Below are positions 31,328 to 43,085 of a stretch of 64,000 nt of DNA, piece by piece (within the stretch, counting starts at the first letter, position 1; each line of letters opens with the position of its first letter). The position numbers and the translations under genes were made by a program. The notes beneath the pieces were generated by a model. The model saw nothing but the letters and a program-made list of their open reading frames with translations. It did no database searches and had not been told where the DNA came from. The stretch is from Eleusine coracana subsp. coracana (Eukaryota > Streptophyta > Magnoliopsida > Poales > Poaceae), in contig CM064433.1 in NCBI GenBank assembly GCA_032690845.1, positions 43,336,658 through 43,400,657 of the forward strand. Reading direction: 5' to 3'.

Positions 31328-34300
31328 TGTAACAGAACCGTCTTATCGCGGATACGATTCTATTCCAGAATCTTTCTCGGATGGCGGTACGCGCTGTGAC
31401 GTCCAATAGTACAATATATGACAGAAATAATATAGTTGCAATAAGAACATGATAGAGTATAGAGTTTTACATAAATTTAAATTTAAATTATAAATTAGAG
31501 TTTTAAAAGTATGAAAGTAAAATAGTTCAACAGTAAATGAAATGGTTTGACGAAATAGTTAATATACAACCGTGCTCTCACAACGATACATAGAAGTAGA
31601 TCCGGTTTTGATAAATGTCATGCCCAATACACTGTATCGGCAAGCAATAGAGTACTCCTCCTATGGACTGCAAGGTTCCCACTCAACGTTCCAAAAGTTA
31701 CGAAACGACCACCCTAATCGTCTGAAAATCACAAAGAGCTACGCCCTGAACAACTAATACTCAACAAGACTGACCCGTTAAAATGACCAACTACAACCGA
31801 CTACTAGACATGCACAGACTTAGAGTAGGGTTTATGTTGCCGAAAAGCCCACCTAAGAGTGGATCTTTATTTTTTAAGTTTTAGCAGCAAATTAAGTTGA
31901 CATGCAAAATAATAAATTTAATTTGCACAATAACTACAACAATCATGGTTGTAATACAATTAATAATAATTCCATACAACAATATTGAACCCATTCATCA
32001 TATTAATGGCTTCCAACACTGTTTCGGAGCAGCGATCAAGTAGTACTCGTTACTGTGAGGGGCAGCGACTCGAATCGATTTACATCATGCAGGAGAAACC
32101 TGCTTGCACGATCCATACGCGTTTCATGGAAGTCGTATGGAGCAACCTTTCGCTGTGGTACCGCAAGGTCTTCCGGGTCTAGACTCCCTCGAGAAGGGGC
32201 CCCAACGTGATGCGCTCCGTACCGCCATCCGTGGATAGATTGCTCCCTCCTCTCAGCCCCAGTTCCACCAAAGAAGGGAGAAGGCTATCTTCCGACCAGA
32301 CAGTAGTCGTAGCTATGTCAATTTACTGGACCCATATCTCTAGCATGCAAACAGTATGTTCAAACTTGATCCCATGGGCCGAACATGAGGCGTAGCCTTA
32401 GGTGACTCGGACGAGGCTACCTCCTTGAAGACAAATTATCCTTCTCTTTCCACCTAGTTGCCCATCCGGTCTTTATTGTTATCCCATCCAAACTTTACTT
32501 CAGCCGATATCATTCTCCGGTGATAATGTTTACTAGTCTACGAGTGGTCTCCATACCACTCGACGAATAGTCATCCGAGATTAAGTAGAGCGACTACCGT
32601 CCTGAGGCTATCATTGGGTAAAGGGGGATCTACTATAATACTAGGTTTCCAAACAACTCCTATAAACTTAATGCACAGACAAGCCTATATCTCTATCTAG
32701 TAATAAAATAAAAAAGGTAAAACTGGGTGGGATACACCGGGGCTTGCCTTGAGCCTGTTTCTGGTTAGTAGGATCAACTTCTTGCCCTTCTGGCTCCTAC
32801 TCCGTCCCAGCTTCCACGTGGTTCAGCTCGTTATCTATATGATGCAGATGATGATGATTATGAGAGAAGGGTCATGGCACTTCCTCAACAAATACGTTAA
32901 TGTAGAAATGTGATATGTAGAAGTGAAGGGTTGTATAAGTACTTATGATCGATTAATATCAAGAGTGTGCTGAGCATGTCATCGTGCAAGAGTAAGCATA
33001 AAGGAGATAACCTGAAATTGCACTACTGGGTAATTAGGAAATATTAATTCTACAAGACAATTAAATGATTTAGTATGACTTAGTAGTTATTTACTCATAT
33101 GTTATCTACTATAAATAGAACATACCATGAATGATTCTTATGTCAAGTTTTAATTATATACATTGCTTGCTTGATTTTTAATAATTAAACAATAGAAAAG
33201 GAAAATTAATTATTTTAACATGGTTCTGCTTGTCAATAGTGCATGAGTGATTTACTGTAATTGGAGGATGCCAGGAGTGAATTATATGCCAAACTTCACT
33301 TACATACAATAAGCTATTAATTTTAAATAATTAGAACAATGCAAAAGGTTAGATATTTATTTATGCCAAAAATACAAAGAACCAGAACTGGTGCTTTTAC
33401 AGGATAATGCAATATGTCAACACATGATTATTCACCAAGTTTTATGAATTTACTGATCTCCTAGAATTCTTTATGATTTTATTATTGTTTTAGCTAATCA
33501 ATTTAGTGCTGGTAACAGTACTAACATGCAAAGAGATTTAGTATTTTTATTAAATAGTACATGTTCACGGAAGACCAATAAAATTTATTTTTCCCCTAAA
33601 TTCGGAATATTTATTTTACTATGCATTTTTCAACTTTAGTGGATTTTCTAGATTTGATTAATTAACGGAGAAATGAAATTAAAGCTCGTGGGCTAGCTTT
33701 CCGTGGCCCGTTGGCTAAAGCCCACGGGAATCCTTTTCCTGGGCCAGATCTGGCCCGCGCGCGGCTGAGGTCCGTAGGCCTTGTGGCTCAGCGAAGTGCT
33801 AGCCTATGGCCAGCTCAACAGAGCCGAGCGCGGCAGGGCTCGTTGCCAAGCACGGCGACGCGGGCGCGGCGAGCTGCCGGAGGGGCCCGCATTGATGCGG
33901 CGACGACTCAAGGAGTGGAGGCGGTTACGCGGCATGCGGTTGAGAGCAGTGTGGCTCACCTTGGTTGGCTGAGGGCGAGCGGCGGTGGGTGACGGTGGTC
34001 GACCACGGCGTCTAGGATGAGTGGTTGCATGGAGGAAAGCCGAGTGAGGCTGGGGGTGTGCGCGAGGTGAATGGGGTCTTGCATGCACGCGGAATCAAAG
34101 CGCGACTCACCGTGGTGGAAGAGCGAGCTTACGGAAGGGTGGTCGGAGGCAGGGACGACGCTGGCAATTGGTGGTGACTCTATGCGGGGGAGGAGGAATG
34201 GCTTCACGTGGAGGTTGCGGACATCGAGGCGGAGCTCCGGTCGGCCCCGCGTGGCGCGCGCTGCAGTGGAGTGGTCGAGCGGCAACGAGCGGTGGCGACG

Positions 34301-34975
34301 CCGGCAACGCAAATGGGAAAGAGAGCTGGGAGAGAGAGAGAGCTGACCGGGTAGGGGACAAGGGGTGTTGTCGGAACGGGGAGGCGCGGAGTGGGGTCGT
34401 CGATCCGCGGGAGAGGCCGCTGCCCGTACGCCGGCGGCCATGTGGCGTTGCGCGAGCGGGTCGAGCGCGCGGCGCTCGAGTGTGTTTCTTCACTGCGGCT
34501 GTCAGGCGGGTCCCATGGGAAGTTTGATTTTATTTATTTAATTCACTTTCCTATAAACCGCTGGTGCTTAATATTTTTATGAGATTTAATTGGTAGCAGA
34601 TCAAGACAAACCAAAAATATGGACGAGCTCCACATAATGTGTTGGATTTTATAAAAATACTAGTACTGATCATTTGGCACTTGAATTTGAACATGAATTT
34701 TTCAAAAAGGTGTAGTTTTTAATAATTTGGGCATTTTTTTGGAGCACTATATGAAGATATTAAAATATGAAAAATTCAACAAAATTTTAATTCACTAGGA
34801 TGCACAACATATAATTTTGGTGGGGATGAGTTATTTTGTAAATATTGGACTTGTAGTTCAAGTGAGATTCAAATTTGCTTGAATTCAAATCAAATTTGAT
34901 CAATTTCAGTTTAAACTTTTCCCTATGCTCTATTTCATGTGGGGATGACTCTAGTATGGCAGTAGGGGTGTCACA
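31328..34975. mobile_element. Probable solo LTR or LTR-derived element, about 3.65 kb
   Basis: Starts TGTAACAGAACCG and ends GGGGTGTCACA, near-inverted termini of the TG...CA type, between a short direct repeat (ATAAA at 31,323-31,327; TAAA at 34,976-34,979). It has no polymerase, gag or envelope frames. The right part (33.7-34.5 kb) is strongly GC-rich and gives long but unconvincing frames on both strands. Long LTRs with these ends are usual for grass Ty3/gypsy elements, so a solo LTR is the likeliest reading. The duplication is weak at 4-5 bp. The left arm lacks it. Confidence 0.55.
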
Positions 34976-35808
34976 TAAAAGGGACCAAGTTTAAGAACAT
35001 CGTGAGTTAAAATTATTTTCGGGTGAATGAATTTTCCAAAAGCTGAGATACACAAATACTAATAAGGTGAGGCTAACAGTTAACTAGTTGTGGCTTTGGT
35101 TCAGAGCCACGCACGACTGATTCCCACAGGGTGGAGGAGCTTCAGTGGCGGCATCCAGAGGTCTCGGCCTAATCAACGCCGGCAATGGTGGCGTGAAGCA
35201 ACTCGCCGGCGAGGGACTTGAGGAAGAAGATGGCGGTCTGCGTGCCACGGCCACCGGCGAGGGCAGGAAACAGCAGATCGAGGAAGGGGAATAGTAGGAG
35301 GCAGGAGAGGCTGCCAGGCGGGTCCCCCATCGAGTTTTGTCTGTGGTTTTCAGCAAATCCTTTCGAAGTTGTCTGCCTCCTCCAGCGGCTCAATATTGCA
35401 CGAAATAGGATCCACTGAATGAAGCTATGACGCAACTTGAAATGAAACTATGATCATATGCCTAGTTTTGTTTCCATGCAGCAATTTTGATTACTCTCAG
35501 TAAATCATTATTCCTGGTGTGTAACTGTGTCTGTATATTAAATAAGTAGGTGCAGGATTAATGGAGAAACATAGATAAATTAATCCTGGCCACAGCTCCC
35601 TCACTTTGATTAGTCTCAGTATCATCATTATTCCTGGTATGAACTAGTTACTGCCCCCTATTGTCCAGAGACACAACTGGTCTGGTGCCCCTCAGAAGAT
35701 GCACATCATCACTATAGCAGTATAACAATAATTAGCCGGCTGAGTACCTACAGCATGTTCTCATGCACATCACCGTCCTACATTCAATGTGCTTGTAAAC
35801 CAAAGTGG
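34976..35808. other. 3' flank of gene A' with a GC-rich patch
   Basis: The stretch 35,090-35,400 is GC-rich and open on the minus strand (about 90 codons, Pro/Ser-rich), but it shows no recognisable domain or splice partner and is not mirrored in the left arm; it may be a captured gene fragment. From about 35,540 the sequence is mirrored by 16.7-17.0 kb. Confidence 0.4.
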
Positions 35809-37585
35809 TCAAGCATCTCGAGAGACATGGATTCGGTAGAGCTCCATGATGCTATTTTTTCCGATCCTGCCGATGCCGTCGATCCCGAACATTTCGCCCT
35901 CGCTATTCTGCATGACCATGTGACTTGAGTAGACGGGGCGACAGCTGCCGGTCTTGTCGCTCCACCTGGTCTGCCTACGCCCGGCGCCTATCATCATCGC
36001 GCCGTGCGATGCCGGGAGGCCCGACTTAGGGTGAAAAATTTGCATGTCTTCGTCATAAACGTACACATGGCCCGGCTCCACGCTGTAGTAGTTCCGAGAT
36101 AGCTTGAACCGACCAACCATTATGTTGCCGCATTCCAGGAGCTTTGCCACTGCCTTGCCGTCCTTGGGATCGACAAGTTCATGACCAGAGATCTTGAATA
36201 CCTGGTACTGCATGCAACAAAAAACATCGTTAATTGTATGGACACTTCTACAACAGCAAGTACACAAACTTCAACCACAGATCAGGATCACACTTGTCAG
36301 GGTTTGTTTCTAGACAAAATGCAGAAAGTGGGCAATATGCTTTAGCAGGACAGTAAACCAAAGCAAGGCCCTGAGATTTTCTTATTTGCAGCATTGAAAC
36401 TCAACAGCCTATGCTCTTGATTAGTGCGACAAACAGTTGATTTCTAAACCTATTTGAGCTTGATGTTTAAGCTGTTTGAGTACTAAATGTTGCCATTTTC
36501 TTTGTAGATGCAACATTCCAATTGTGAGCACTCAGGACAGAGAAGGATTCAGGTTCCCTTCAACAATGGTATGTGGAAAAATAGTATCACATGAAAATCT
36601 ATTCACACCATGCCACTACTGTTACATGTACAAGTTGCTATAAAATGTGCCAGATTACAAAAACGTTTAATCCACATACACGATACATACACACCATCCT
36701 TGCCACCCTTTTAATGTACAAAATGTTTGAAAACATGATCTATATCAGATTACTGGCACTGTAACTCAATCTATTTTCCTATTAACTACGACCCGACAAA
36801 TTGACTAAGTGAACACAAGAAACACAACAGAATAAAATCTTTAGAAACATGGTAGTCACTGCAAATAATGTACCTGCTAGCCTGAATCCTTCTACAGGCA
36901 ACTAATATAATGATCAGGAACGATAAACTGTATAACTTCAGAAGATACATGGAAATCACAAATAAATATTATGCAACAATTTAAAATCTTTTCGAAATTG
37001 TCCATGGCAGATTAAAAGATCTCACCTCACTCCCAGATTCATTGATTGCCTTAACACCAAGATCTTTGAATGCTGTGAGTGCATTTTCCATCCTTTTTCG
37101 CCCTCTATCAGTTTGGTCCTCAGACAAAAAGGCCCTTTTTAATGATTATTTCATATTGTTCTCTAATGCTATCCTTAAGAAAGGTCCACTTGAACTCTTG
37201 TGGAGGTACCAAATCAGCATACAGAAACTTGAACAATGCTTCCACAACTGCCAAGATTGAATAAAAAGTACACATATCTGCATATTTAAAGAAAACTTAA
37301 TTAGGGTAAAATTTTAAGGACCTAACTACAGTAGGAGCTTGCATCAGAAAGTTAAATCTCTAATTTAAAGTGCAACATGGCAAAAGAATAAGGCTTGGTT
37401 ACTTGTTCCCTCATTTATCATTGTTTGGTTCATGCAATCTAACAAACAAATTCTCCTCTAGCCTTTAATCATCTACATGTGGATACATTGACAAACGTAC
37501 CAGGGTGGCCTCTTTGGTCCTGTACAGGAGGTAACATATTTTTAGTCTTGTAGGGTCGCCCTGCCCAATTCAATTCCTGCCCAAG
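35809..37585 (-). pseudogene. Gene A' exons 7-9: papain-like protease domain with frameshift
   Basis: Exon 7 (37,585-37,501) ends LPPVQDQRGHP, keeping the Gln of the oxyanion hole. Exon 8 (37,277-37,026) begins MCTFYSILAVVEALFKFLY with the Cys codon at 37,272-37,270; it is 252 nt against 251 in A, with one extra base near 37,140. Exon 9 (36,207-35,809) keeps His (GLPASHGAMMIGAG, codon 36,006-36,004) and Asn (MVMQNSEGEMFGIDGIGRI, codon 35,907-35,905). All four catalytic positions are thus conserved between A and A'. Confidence 0.72.
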
Positions 37586-37896
37586 CTGTAGAAATTTGGC
37601 ATTCGTTGGTCATTTGAATGAAATATAACAACAAGACACATGAAGTACAAAAACACAAGCACAAAAATGATAGTAGCTTAGAAGTGTTGCTCCACCGTAA
37701 CTTCACCAACCACACATTCTTGTTACTCTTATCGATCATAAATTATCAAAGCAACAAGACACATGAAGTTCAAAATGTTGGACTCTTCAGAAATTAATAC
37801 TATTCAAGTATGTATATTTCTTAAATTGAAGAAAGCAACTATGATGTCAATGTCTTGAATAAGCCAAAGAATGATCTTATTTACAAATGAACTAAC

Positions 37897-38822
37897 CGGA
37901 TGAGTCAACTTTAGTTGAGGCTCAACAATATTATGGCGATCCACAAATTGTTTTATGGCATCAGAGAGTACATTGCTCTTCAGCTTTTTGTAAAATCCTC
38001 TCTTCGTTGCATCCGTAACCATTGTTTTCCAAATTCCTCCAACATCAATTAGAGCACTGCTCTCACCAACGATCCAAAAATAACGTCTGTATGAAAAAGT
38101 GGAATTGTTATGAAATATCTATTTCTATACCATGAGAAAGTTTATTGGTTAAAAAATAAATATATACCTTGAACATGTAAATGCAACATATATATTATTT
38201 TCCATAGCAGCCTTCAGTTCTGTCTAATCTTCACCAAGCACAGACAGAATTATCATATCGAATTGTTCTTCTTCTAAACAGTCCAAGGATTTTACATGCA
38301 GATTGACCTTATCATGGATTTCCTTTTTGGATCGGAGACATTCCCTAACTATGTCAGTTTCATCACTTGACATACACACCACGGCAATTTCGAACTTTGG
38401 GTTAGAACCTATATTGTCAAGAAATGCAGTGACGACAATAACTAGACATAAAACTGTGGATGCTAGAGAAAAGAACAATTAGTAGTTACTAATTACCACA
38501 CATAGAAGGAAACTATACCTTTGCACAATAATTGCAGCAATATAAAAATGGAAGATAAATTGACATGGCTTGTCCGTGATCTCATCTCCTTTAAAGGAAT
38601 GTCTATTAAACCATATGTCTTCATGGGGCCAAATTTCTTGTTATTTTCAGATGACTTCACATTGCAGCCATCTTTAAGTTTCCCTTTGTAAAAATAATCA
38701 TTTGGAAACTTGCTAACAAGAGGATGCATTGAGGACTGGTCCTTGAGCATCAGCACCGCTTCAGGAAACATCTGCTGTAATTTATCAAAAATGCTAGCAC
38801 TGTACCCTGCATCCTTGCACAT
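37897..38822 (-). pseudogene. Gene A' exons 4-6: second RecA-like domain with nonsense and frameshift
   Basis: Exon 4 (38,822-38,519) has DQSSMHPLVSKFPNDYFYKG, matching the MHP motif of superfamily 1 helicases. Exon 5 (38,408-38,168) has VKSLDCLEEEQFDMIILSVL, then GED followed by TAG (38,226-38,224) where A has Lys. Exon 6 (38,085-37,897) is 189 nt where phase continuity needs 190; one base is missing near 38,041, in the segment matching DAGGIWKRLV of A. Confidence 0.8.
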
Positions 38823-39292
38823 CTGCAATTTAACAAATAACATTTATCAAAAAAAGCTAACACCATATATATGTCTTGCGTCATTGGATATATCTAACAA
38901 TTTAACAATAAAAGTGGGAAATAAGTCAAACAACCCAACGAATAAAATGATACAACATAAATACTGTTAGTAATTTGCTTCATGCATGATTTTGTGCCTC
39001 AGCTTGCTAAATGTTATATGAAACATTTCCTACTGTCTATAATCAGATTCAGTTGGTCCATGTCGTCCCATCAAATTTACTGCCCTTTTATTTTCACATT
39101 AACAAATGCAGTATCAGAATAATTTTAAGTAGAGCTCGAGTTGAGTCAAAAAAATACAATATAACTATCTTAAACATTATATAAAACGGATTCATGAAAG
39201 TAAGACTTTTCCTGAATTAAAATATCTACACTGGCGGGGCAATCTGAACACAATCAAAAAAACACATTTATAGATTAGAGGAGAAGATTTAC

Positions 39293-40894
39293 CTCACTTT
39301 GGATAATAGGCTTTAGATGGTAAGGATCACCAAACAATATGGTGTGTTTCACTGGATGATGAAACGGAACAAGTAGTTCAGCCTCTTTGATCTGATTAGC
39401 ACCAAGAACAAACAGCACATCAAATGGAACCATCTCCATATCAAGTAATTTCCAAGTGCAATCAACCGTGGTAACAATAATGTTGTAGTGTTTAAGGCAG
39501 AATTTATCCAACTCATCTCTGTTTTTTGGATTGGGTAACTGCAGCGAGTCCGTAAGACTGCCCATCAATTTGAGACAACTCATCCTCGTTCTGTTCAGGG
39601 CCTCTGCGAGGGTGTATGAGTCGTCTATTAAAGCTGCATCCACACCCGGCATAATGTGAAATGCTGCCGCTACACAGTCATCCCTCTGATTTGAATTCTT
39701 CAAGAGATCTTCAAATTCTTTCAACATATTCTGCAGCTCTCTAATGTTGATGTTTTTTGGGTCAATCAAAGAAAAATCTTTGCCATGTCTGTCCAGGTAC
39801 TCTAGGCACTCACGAAGATACTCAATGAACTCGTTGAATCTCATCCGAAAAATACTGGTAGAGAAATCTAATAACCCAGGTACTCTACATCTTGGACATG
39901 AATCAGCATCGCTACAACGTTTGTAATGATAGAATCCACTCAAATCAAGCAGGGAATATATCATTTTCAATGAACCTTTGCATTGTCGCACACAACAATA
40001 CAGTTCGTGAGAGCGATATTCTAGGAATACTTTCCTGCATTGAAAGACATTGTAGGCTTCTAGGCTTCTAGTATCATTCAACACAACAATATTATTAGAT
40101 ATCTCCTTTAAATGCATCAATAAATGAGGTATGGTTGAAGGACCTGGGAGACAAATTAGAACATTTTTCTTTGACTTGACAAATTCTTTCACTTCATCAA
40201 CGATGTATTTGCTTGTACTACCCAGTGGAGTCCACACAACATTGCAACCCGTTGATTCAGCACAAGATTTGCCCAATTTGGTAACCTACAATAGAAATAA
40301 CATGGAAATATAAAGCAACCGAAAAACTGACTTGGAATTTATGGCTTAAACGAAAATATAGTATACATGATGTTACTTTACCTTTTTGTCTAGTTCAATG
40401 ACACCTTGAATAGCAGCAATACTCATTTCATTTTCATGAGATAGAATATCCGAGAGTTCCAATGGGTACTGAACGTTAGTTAAGAAACTAACATATTTCA
40501 GATTCAGTGACTTCAATTGTTCAGGATTGGAGACAACCATTTTGAAACCTCTCTGAAAGAACGTGTCGCGCCCAACCCCCACAACGATGCCAAGTGCAGA
40601 GGACGAAACATCCAAATCTGTGTCTTTGAGAGGCTTACATGTCAGCAAACAAACATCGTAGTCACGAGCAATGTGACGACACAGAAAATCATCCGGGTTG
40701 CTTGCATCAAGATTAATGTCCATGTACACACAGTGTGAACCACATCGATCAACTGAGAGGAGCTCACAGAATTGAACTCGCTTAGGATTGTGTATAGCTG
40801 AAGATAGTGTTGCCCTCACTTCTTCTAGTAACAGTGGACGATGGGTATCAGCGAAGTGCTCTGTTGAGTCAAAGGAATTGGGAATCTTGTTCAC
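39293..40894 (-). CDS. Gene A' exons 2-3: helicase N domain and first RecA-like domain
   Basis: Exon 2 (40,894-40,382, 171 codons) is intact here where gene A has its frameshift. Exon 3 (40,285-39,293, 331 codons) has VVWTPLGSTSKYI in place of the Walker A loop, LFVLGANQIKEAELLVPF in place of Walker B and LFGDPYHLKP as motif III. The cysteine pairs CSDADSCPRCRVPG match those of A. The same ATPase residues are missing as in A, so the loss predates the duplication. Confidence 0.78.
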
Positions 40895-41005
40895 CTAAAT
40901 GGAATGCCAAAGCAGCTAGTTGTAACCATCTTCCTCACCTATATAGATACTACTACAGTAGTGTGTGCAAGCACTTAACGAAGTGGAAGGTACAGGTAAT
41001 CGAAC

Positions 41006-42187
41006 CTTCTCCTTGTAGAAGTTTTCGTCGAGAACGTCGGCAACCGTCCAGGACAGCAATGCCTCCGAGAGGAAGGTGCATTTGGGCAGCGACATGGATG
41101 GAGAAGCAATTGGTGTCGCCGGCTCCACCGCGCCAGCGGCCAGTTGCCGGCTCGTCGTCGCAGCGGCGCGCCCTGGGCCATCTCCTTCCTCCCTGGCGCC
41201 GTCTTCCTGCGATGGGACGACGCGCCGCCGCGCCGGCGACCCGTTGCTGCCTGCAGCTCCGTCGCCGCCAGGCATTGGAACGCCAAGGAGGAGACTTTCT
41301 GGTTCAGTATTGCCGTTGTGCCCTCCTCCGGCGCCCTGCTGCTGGTGGTGGTGGTCGACGAGCTGAGGGGCCAGGCCTCCATCAAGGCTGCGCCTTTCCT
41401 CCTTCCCGGCCTCGCCGTCGAGCCCTCCTTCGTCGCCGAGCTGCTGGTCATCGCTCTGCACCTGCAGCGGCTGAACGCGGCCAAGGTCCGGCCTTTCCTC
41501 CTCGACGCGGTCGTTGCGCCCTGTCTTGGGCTCTTCTTGGTTGGCCTCGCCGTTGAGCCCTCCACGGCCACCGCCGCCAGTCGTTTGCTCGCCGGCGCGC
41601 GGCGGCGCAGCCTGTTCCGCGTGGCCGCCGGCCGTGTCGCCGTCGCGGCTTCCGTGCGGCTCGGAGGCTGAGCCTTCACCGGCCGTGTCGCCCTTGCTCA
41701 TCTTCTTCCTGTTGCGCTTTTCTCGACGACGGCGCCGCTGTCCTTCGCCGGGGCCAGGTGCCTGCTCGCCGTGGTGGTCGCCGAGCGGGAGGGCCTGGTC
41801 TCCATCAAGGAGGAGCCTTTCTTGCTCGGTCGCGCCGTTGAGAACTTCCCGGCGACCACCGGCGCTGGATTGTTCGCCGGCGCGCGGCGGCGTTGCCTGT
41901 ACCGTGTCACCGTCGGCGTCATGGCTCCCGTGCGGCTCGGCAGCTGAGCCTTCTTCACCTGCCGTGGCAGCCTCCTTCCCATTGCGCCCTCCATCGTCGC
42001 CGTTGAGCCCTCCGACGACTCCGGCATTGGATTGCTCGCCGGCGCGCGGCCTTGCCTGCACAGCGCCACCGCCGGCGGTGTCGTGCGGCTCGTCGGCCGA
42101 GCCTCCGCCGCGGCTCCTTTCCCCCTTCTTGCGATTGCGCCCCTTTCTTGAACGAGTTCCACCACTAGCAGACCCGCTGGCCTCCAT
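41006..42187 (-). CDS. Gene A' exon 1: repeat-rich basic N-terminus
   Basis: 394 codons from MEASGSASGGTRSRKGRNRK. Three clear repeats of about 60 residues centre on PRAGEQ..GG.NG (near residues 45, 100 and 190). A basic cluster QRRRRREKRNRKK at about residue 145 is the match of the nuclear-localisation-like cluster in A. It ends with FLSEALLSWTVADVLDENFY, the opening motif of the helicase family. The start was chosen as the Met shared with A; an earlier in-frame Met at 42,277 exists but the extension is Ala-rich and not conserved. Confidence 0.7.
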
Positions 42188-43085
42188 CGCTGAGCTGCAG
42201 CTCGCCGCACTGCACAGCCGGCGCGCGCAACCACACAACGATGACGCCGCCGCCGCCGCCCGAACACCGTCGTTCAAGTTGAACCCAAACGCGCCGCCGC
42301 CATCACCAACACGCCCAAGCTCACTCTTTTTTTTCGTTCTTTTTTACTTTCTGGCAAAACGACAGTGCAGAGCACAGGAGCTCCTGGCTGGTCCAACGTG
42401 CTACTGTAGCACCAGTTTGAAGCCGTTTGTCCGAACAAAAGCTTCTGCCATTTCGGGAGGGAATCTTGGTCGCACTTTGGATTTCCCATAATTTACTCCT
42501 TTTTCTTTTATGATGATTTTGCCAATTCAAAAGTTGCATTTCTGTATCAAATGTGTAATGCAAGAATCCCCTTTTCTTAGATAGTACAACAGGAAGCAAA
42601 TGTTATTTCATTTTTGTGAAATAAACTTAATTACTCAGTATTGACATGAGCACAGATTATTTGTTTTGTAGATCCTTTTGCCATAGCTATTGTCTGCTAT
42701 AATCTGGTAGCACTACCACTAGGAGACTCATGTTTGAGCTTATGGCAGGTACCCTCTTTCCTTGACATGTAATCTTTGCTGAAGCAAGAAAGTAATATTT
42801 GGTTTATTGAAAAGCATGTTTATAATCCTGAAATGCTTTAAGAAAAATTGTATATGAGCATGGAATCAATGTATCTTTCTCGTAAATATTGTAATAATGT
42901 AACATCATGGAATAGAGAAAAATAATATATTTCCAGTATCAATATTTAACATCAAGGGGTGTGCAACTGACGGGTTTGCTTTTTTTTTTAAAACGTCACA
43001 ACATCAACGACGGGTTTCTAATTTAGTGTCACGGAATCAACGACCGGTTTCTAATTTCTCATCATAGAATAAATGACGGGTTTCT
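42188..43085 (-). promoter_or_regulatory. Upstream region of gene A' (mirror of 6.7-7.4 kb)
   Basis: Reversed, it follows the gene A upstream region: the conserved block 42,188-42,660, then AT-rich flank, then CACTA-like subterminal repeats (42,960-43,085). The Sirevirus block at 43,086 cuts the CACTA-like remnant; the rest resumes at 61,003. No TATA box was identified with confidence. Confidence 0.45.

Larger units (their letters stand above)
35809..42187 (-). pseudogene. Gene A': mirrored copy of the pseudo-helicase / protease gene, three lesions
   Basis: Exons on the minus strand: 42,187-41,006; 40,894-40,382; 40,285-39,293; 38,822-38,519; 38,408-38,168; 38,085-37,897; 37,585-37,501; 37,277-37,026; 36,207-35,809. 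Same order and phases as gene A, except that exons 1-3 of A correspond to one exon here. Lesions: a TAG replacing a Lys codon at 38,226-38,224, a one-base deletion near 38,041, and a one-base insertion near 37,140. All lie in the second RecA-like domain or the protease domain. The helicase ATP-binding motifs are lost as in A; the protease Gln, Cys, His and Asn are kept despite the lesions. A product ending at the TAG would carry the N-terminus and most of the helicase body only. Otherwise it is a pseudogene. Confidence 0.8.

Noticed and set aside
33711..34527. Several overlapping 90-160 codon frames on both strands
   Set aside because: They lie in the GC-rich part of an LTR-like insertion, have no recognisable domain, and none is favoured by codon use or splice signals.
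35084..35435. Possible small gene in the GC-rich patch downstream of A'
   Set aside because: Open frames on both strands with Pro/Ser bias and no motif; not mirrored in the left arm.
40916..42491. Long open frames on the plus strand opposite gene A' exon 1 (for example 41,514-42,491)
   Set aside because: They are shadows of a GC-rich, repeat-containing exon. Gene A shows the same antisense frames opposite its exon 1, with no conserved peptide between them and no splice partners.
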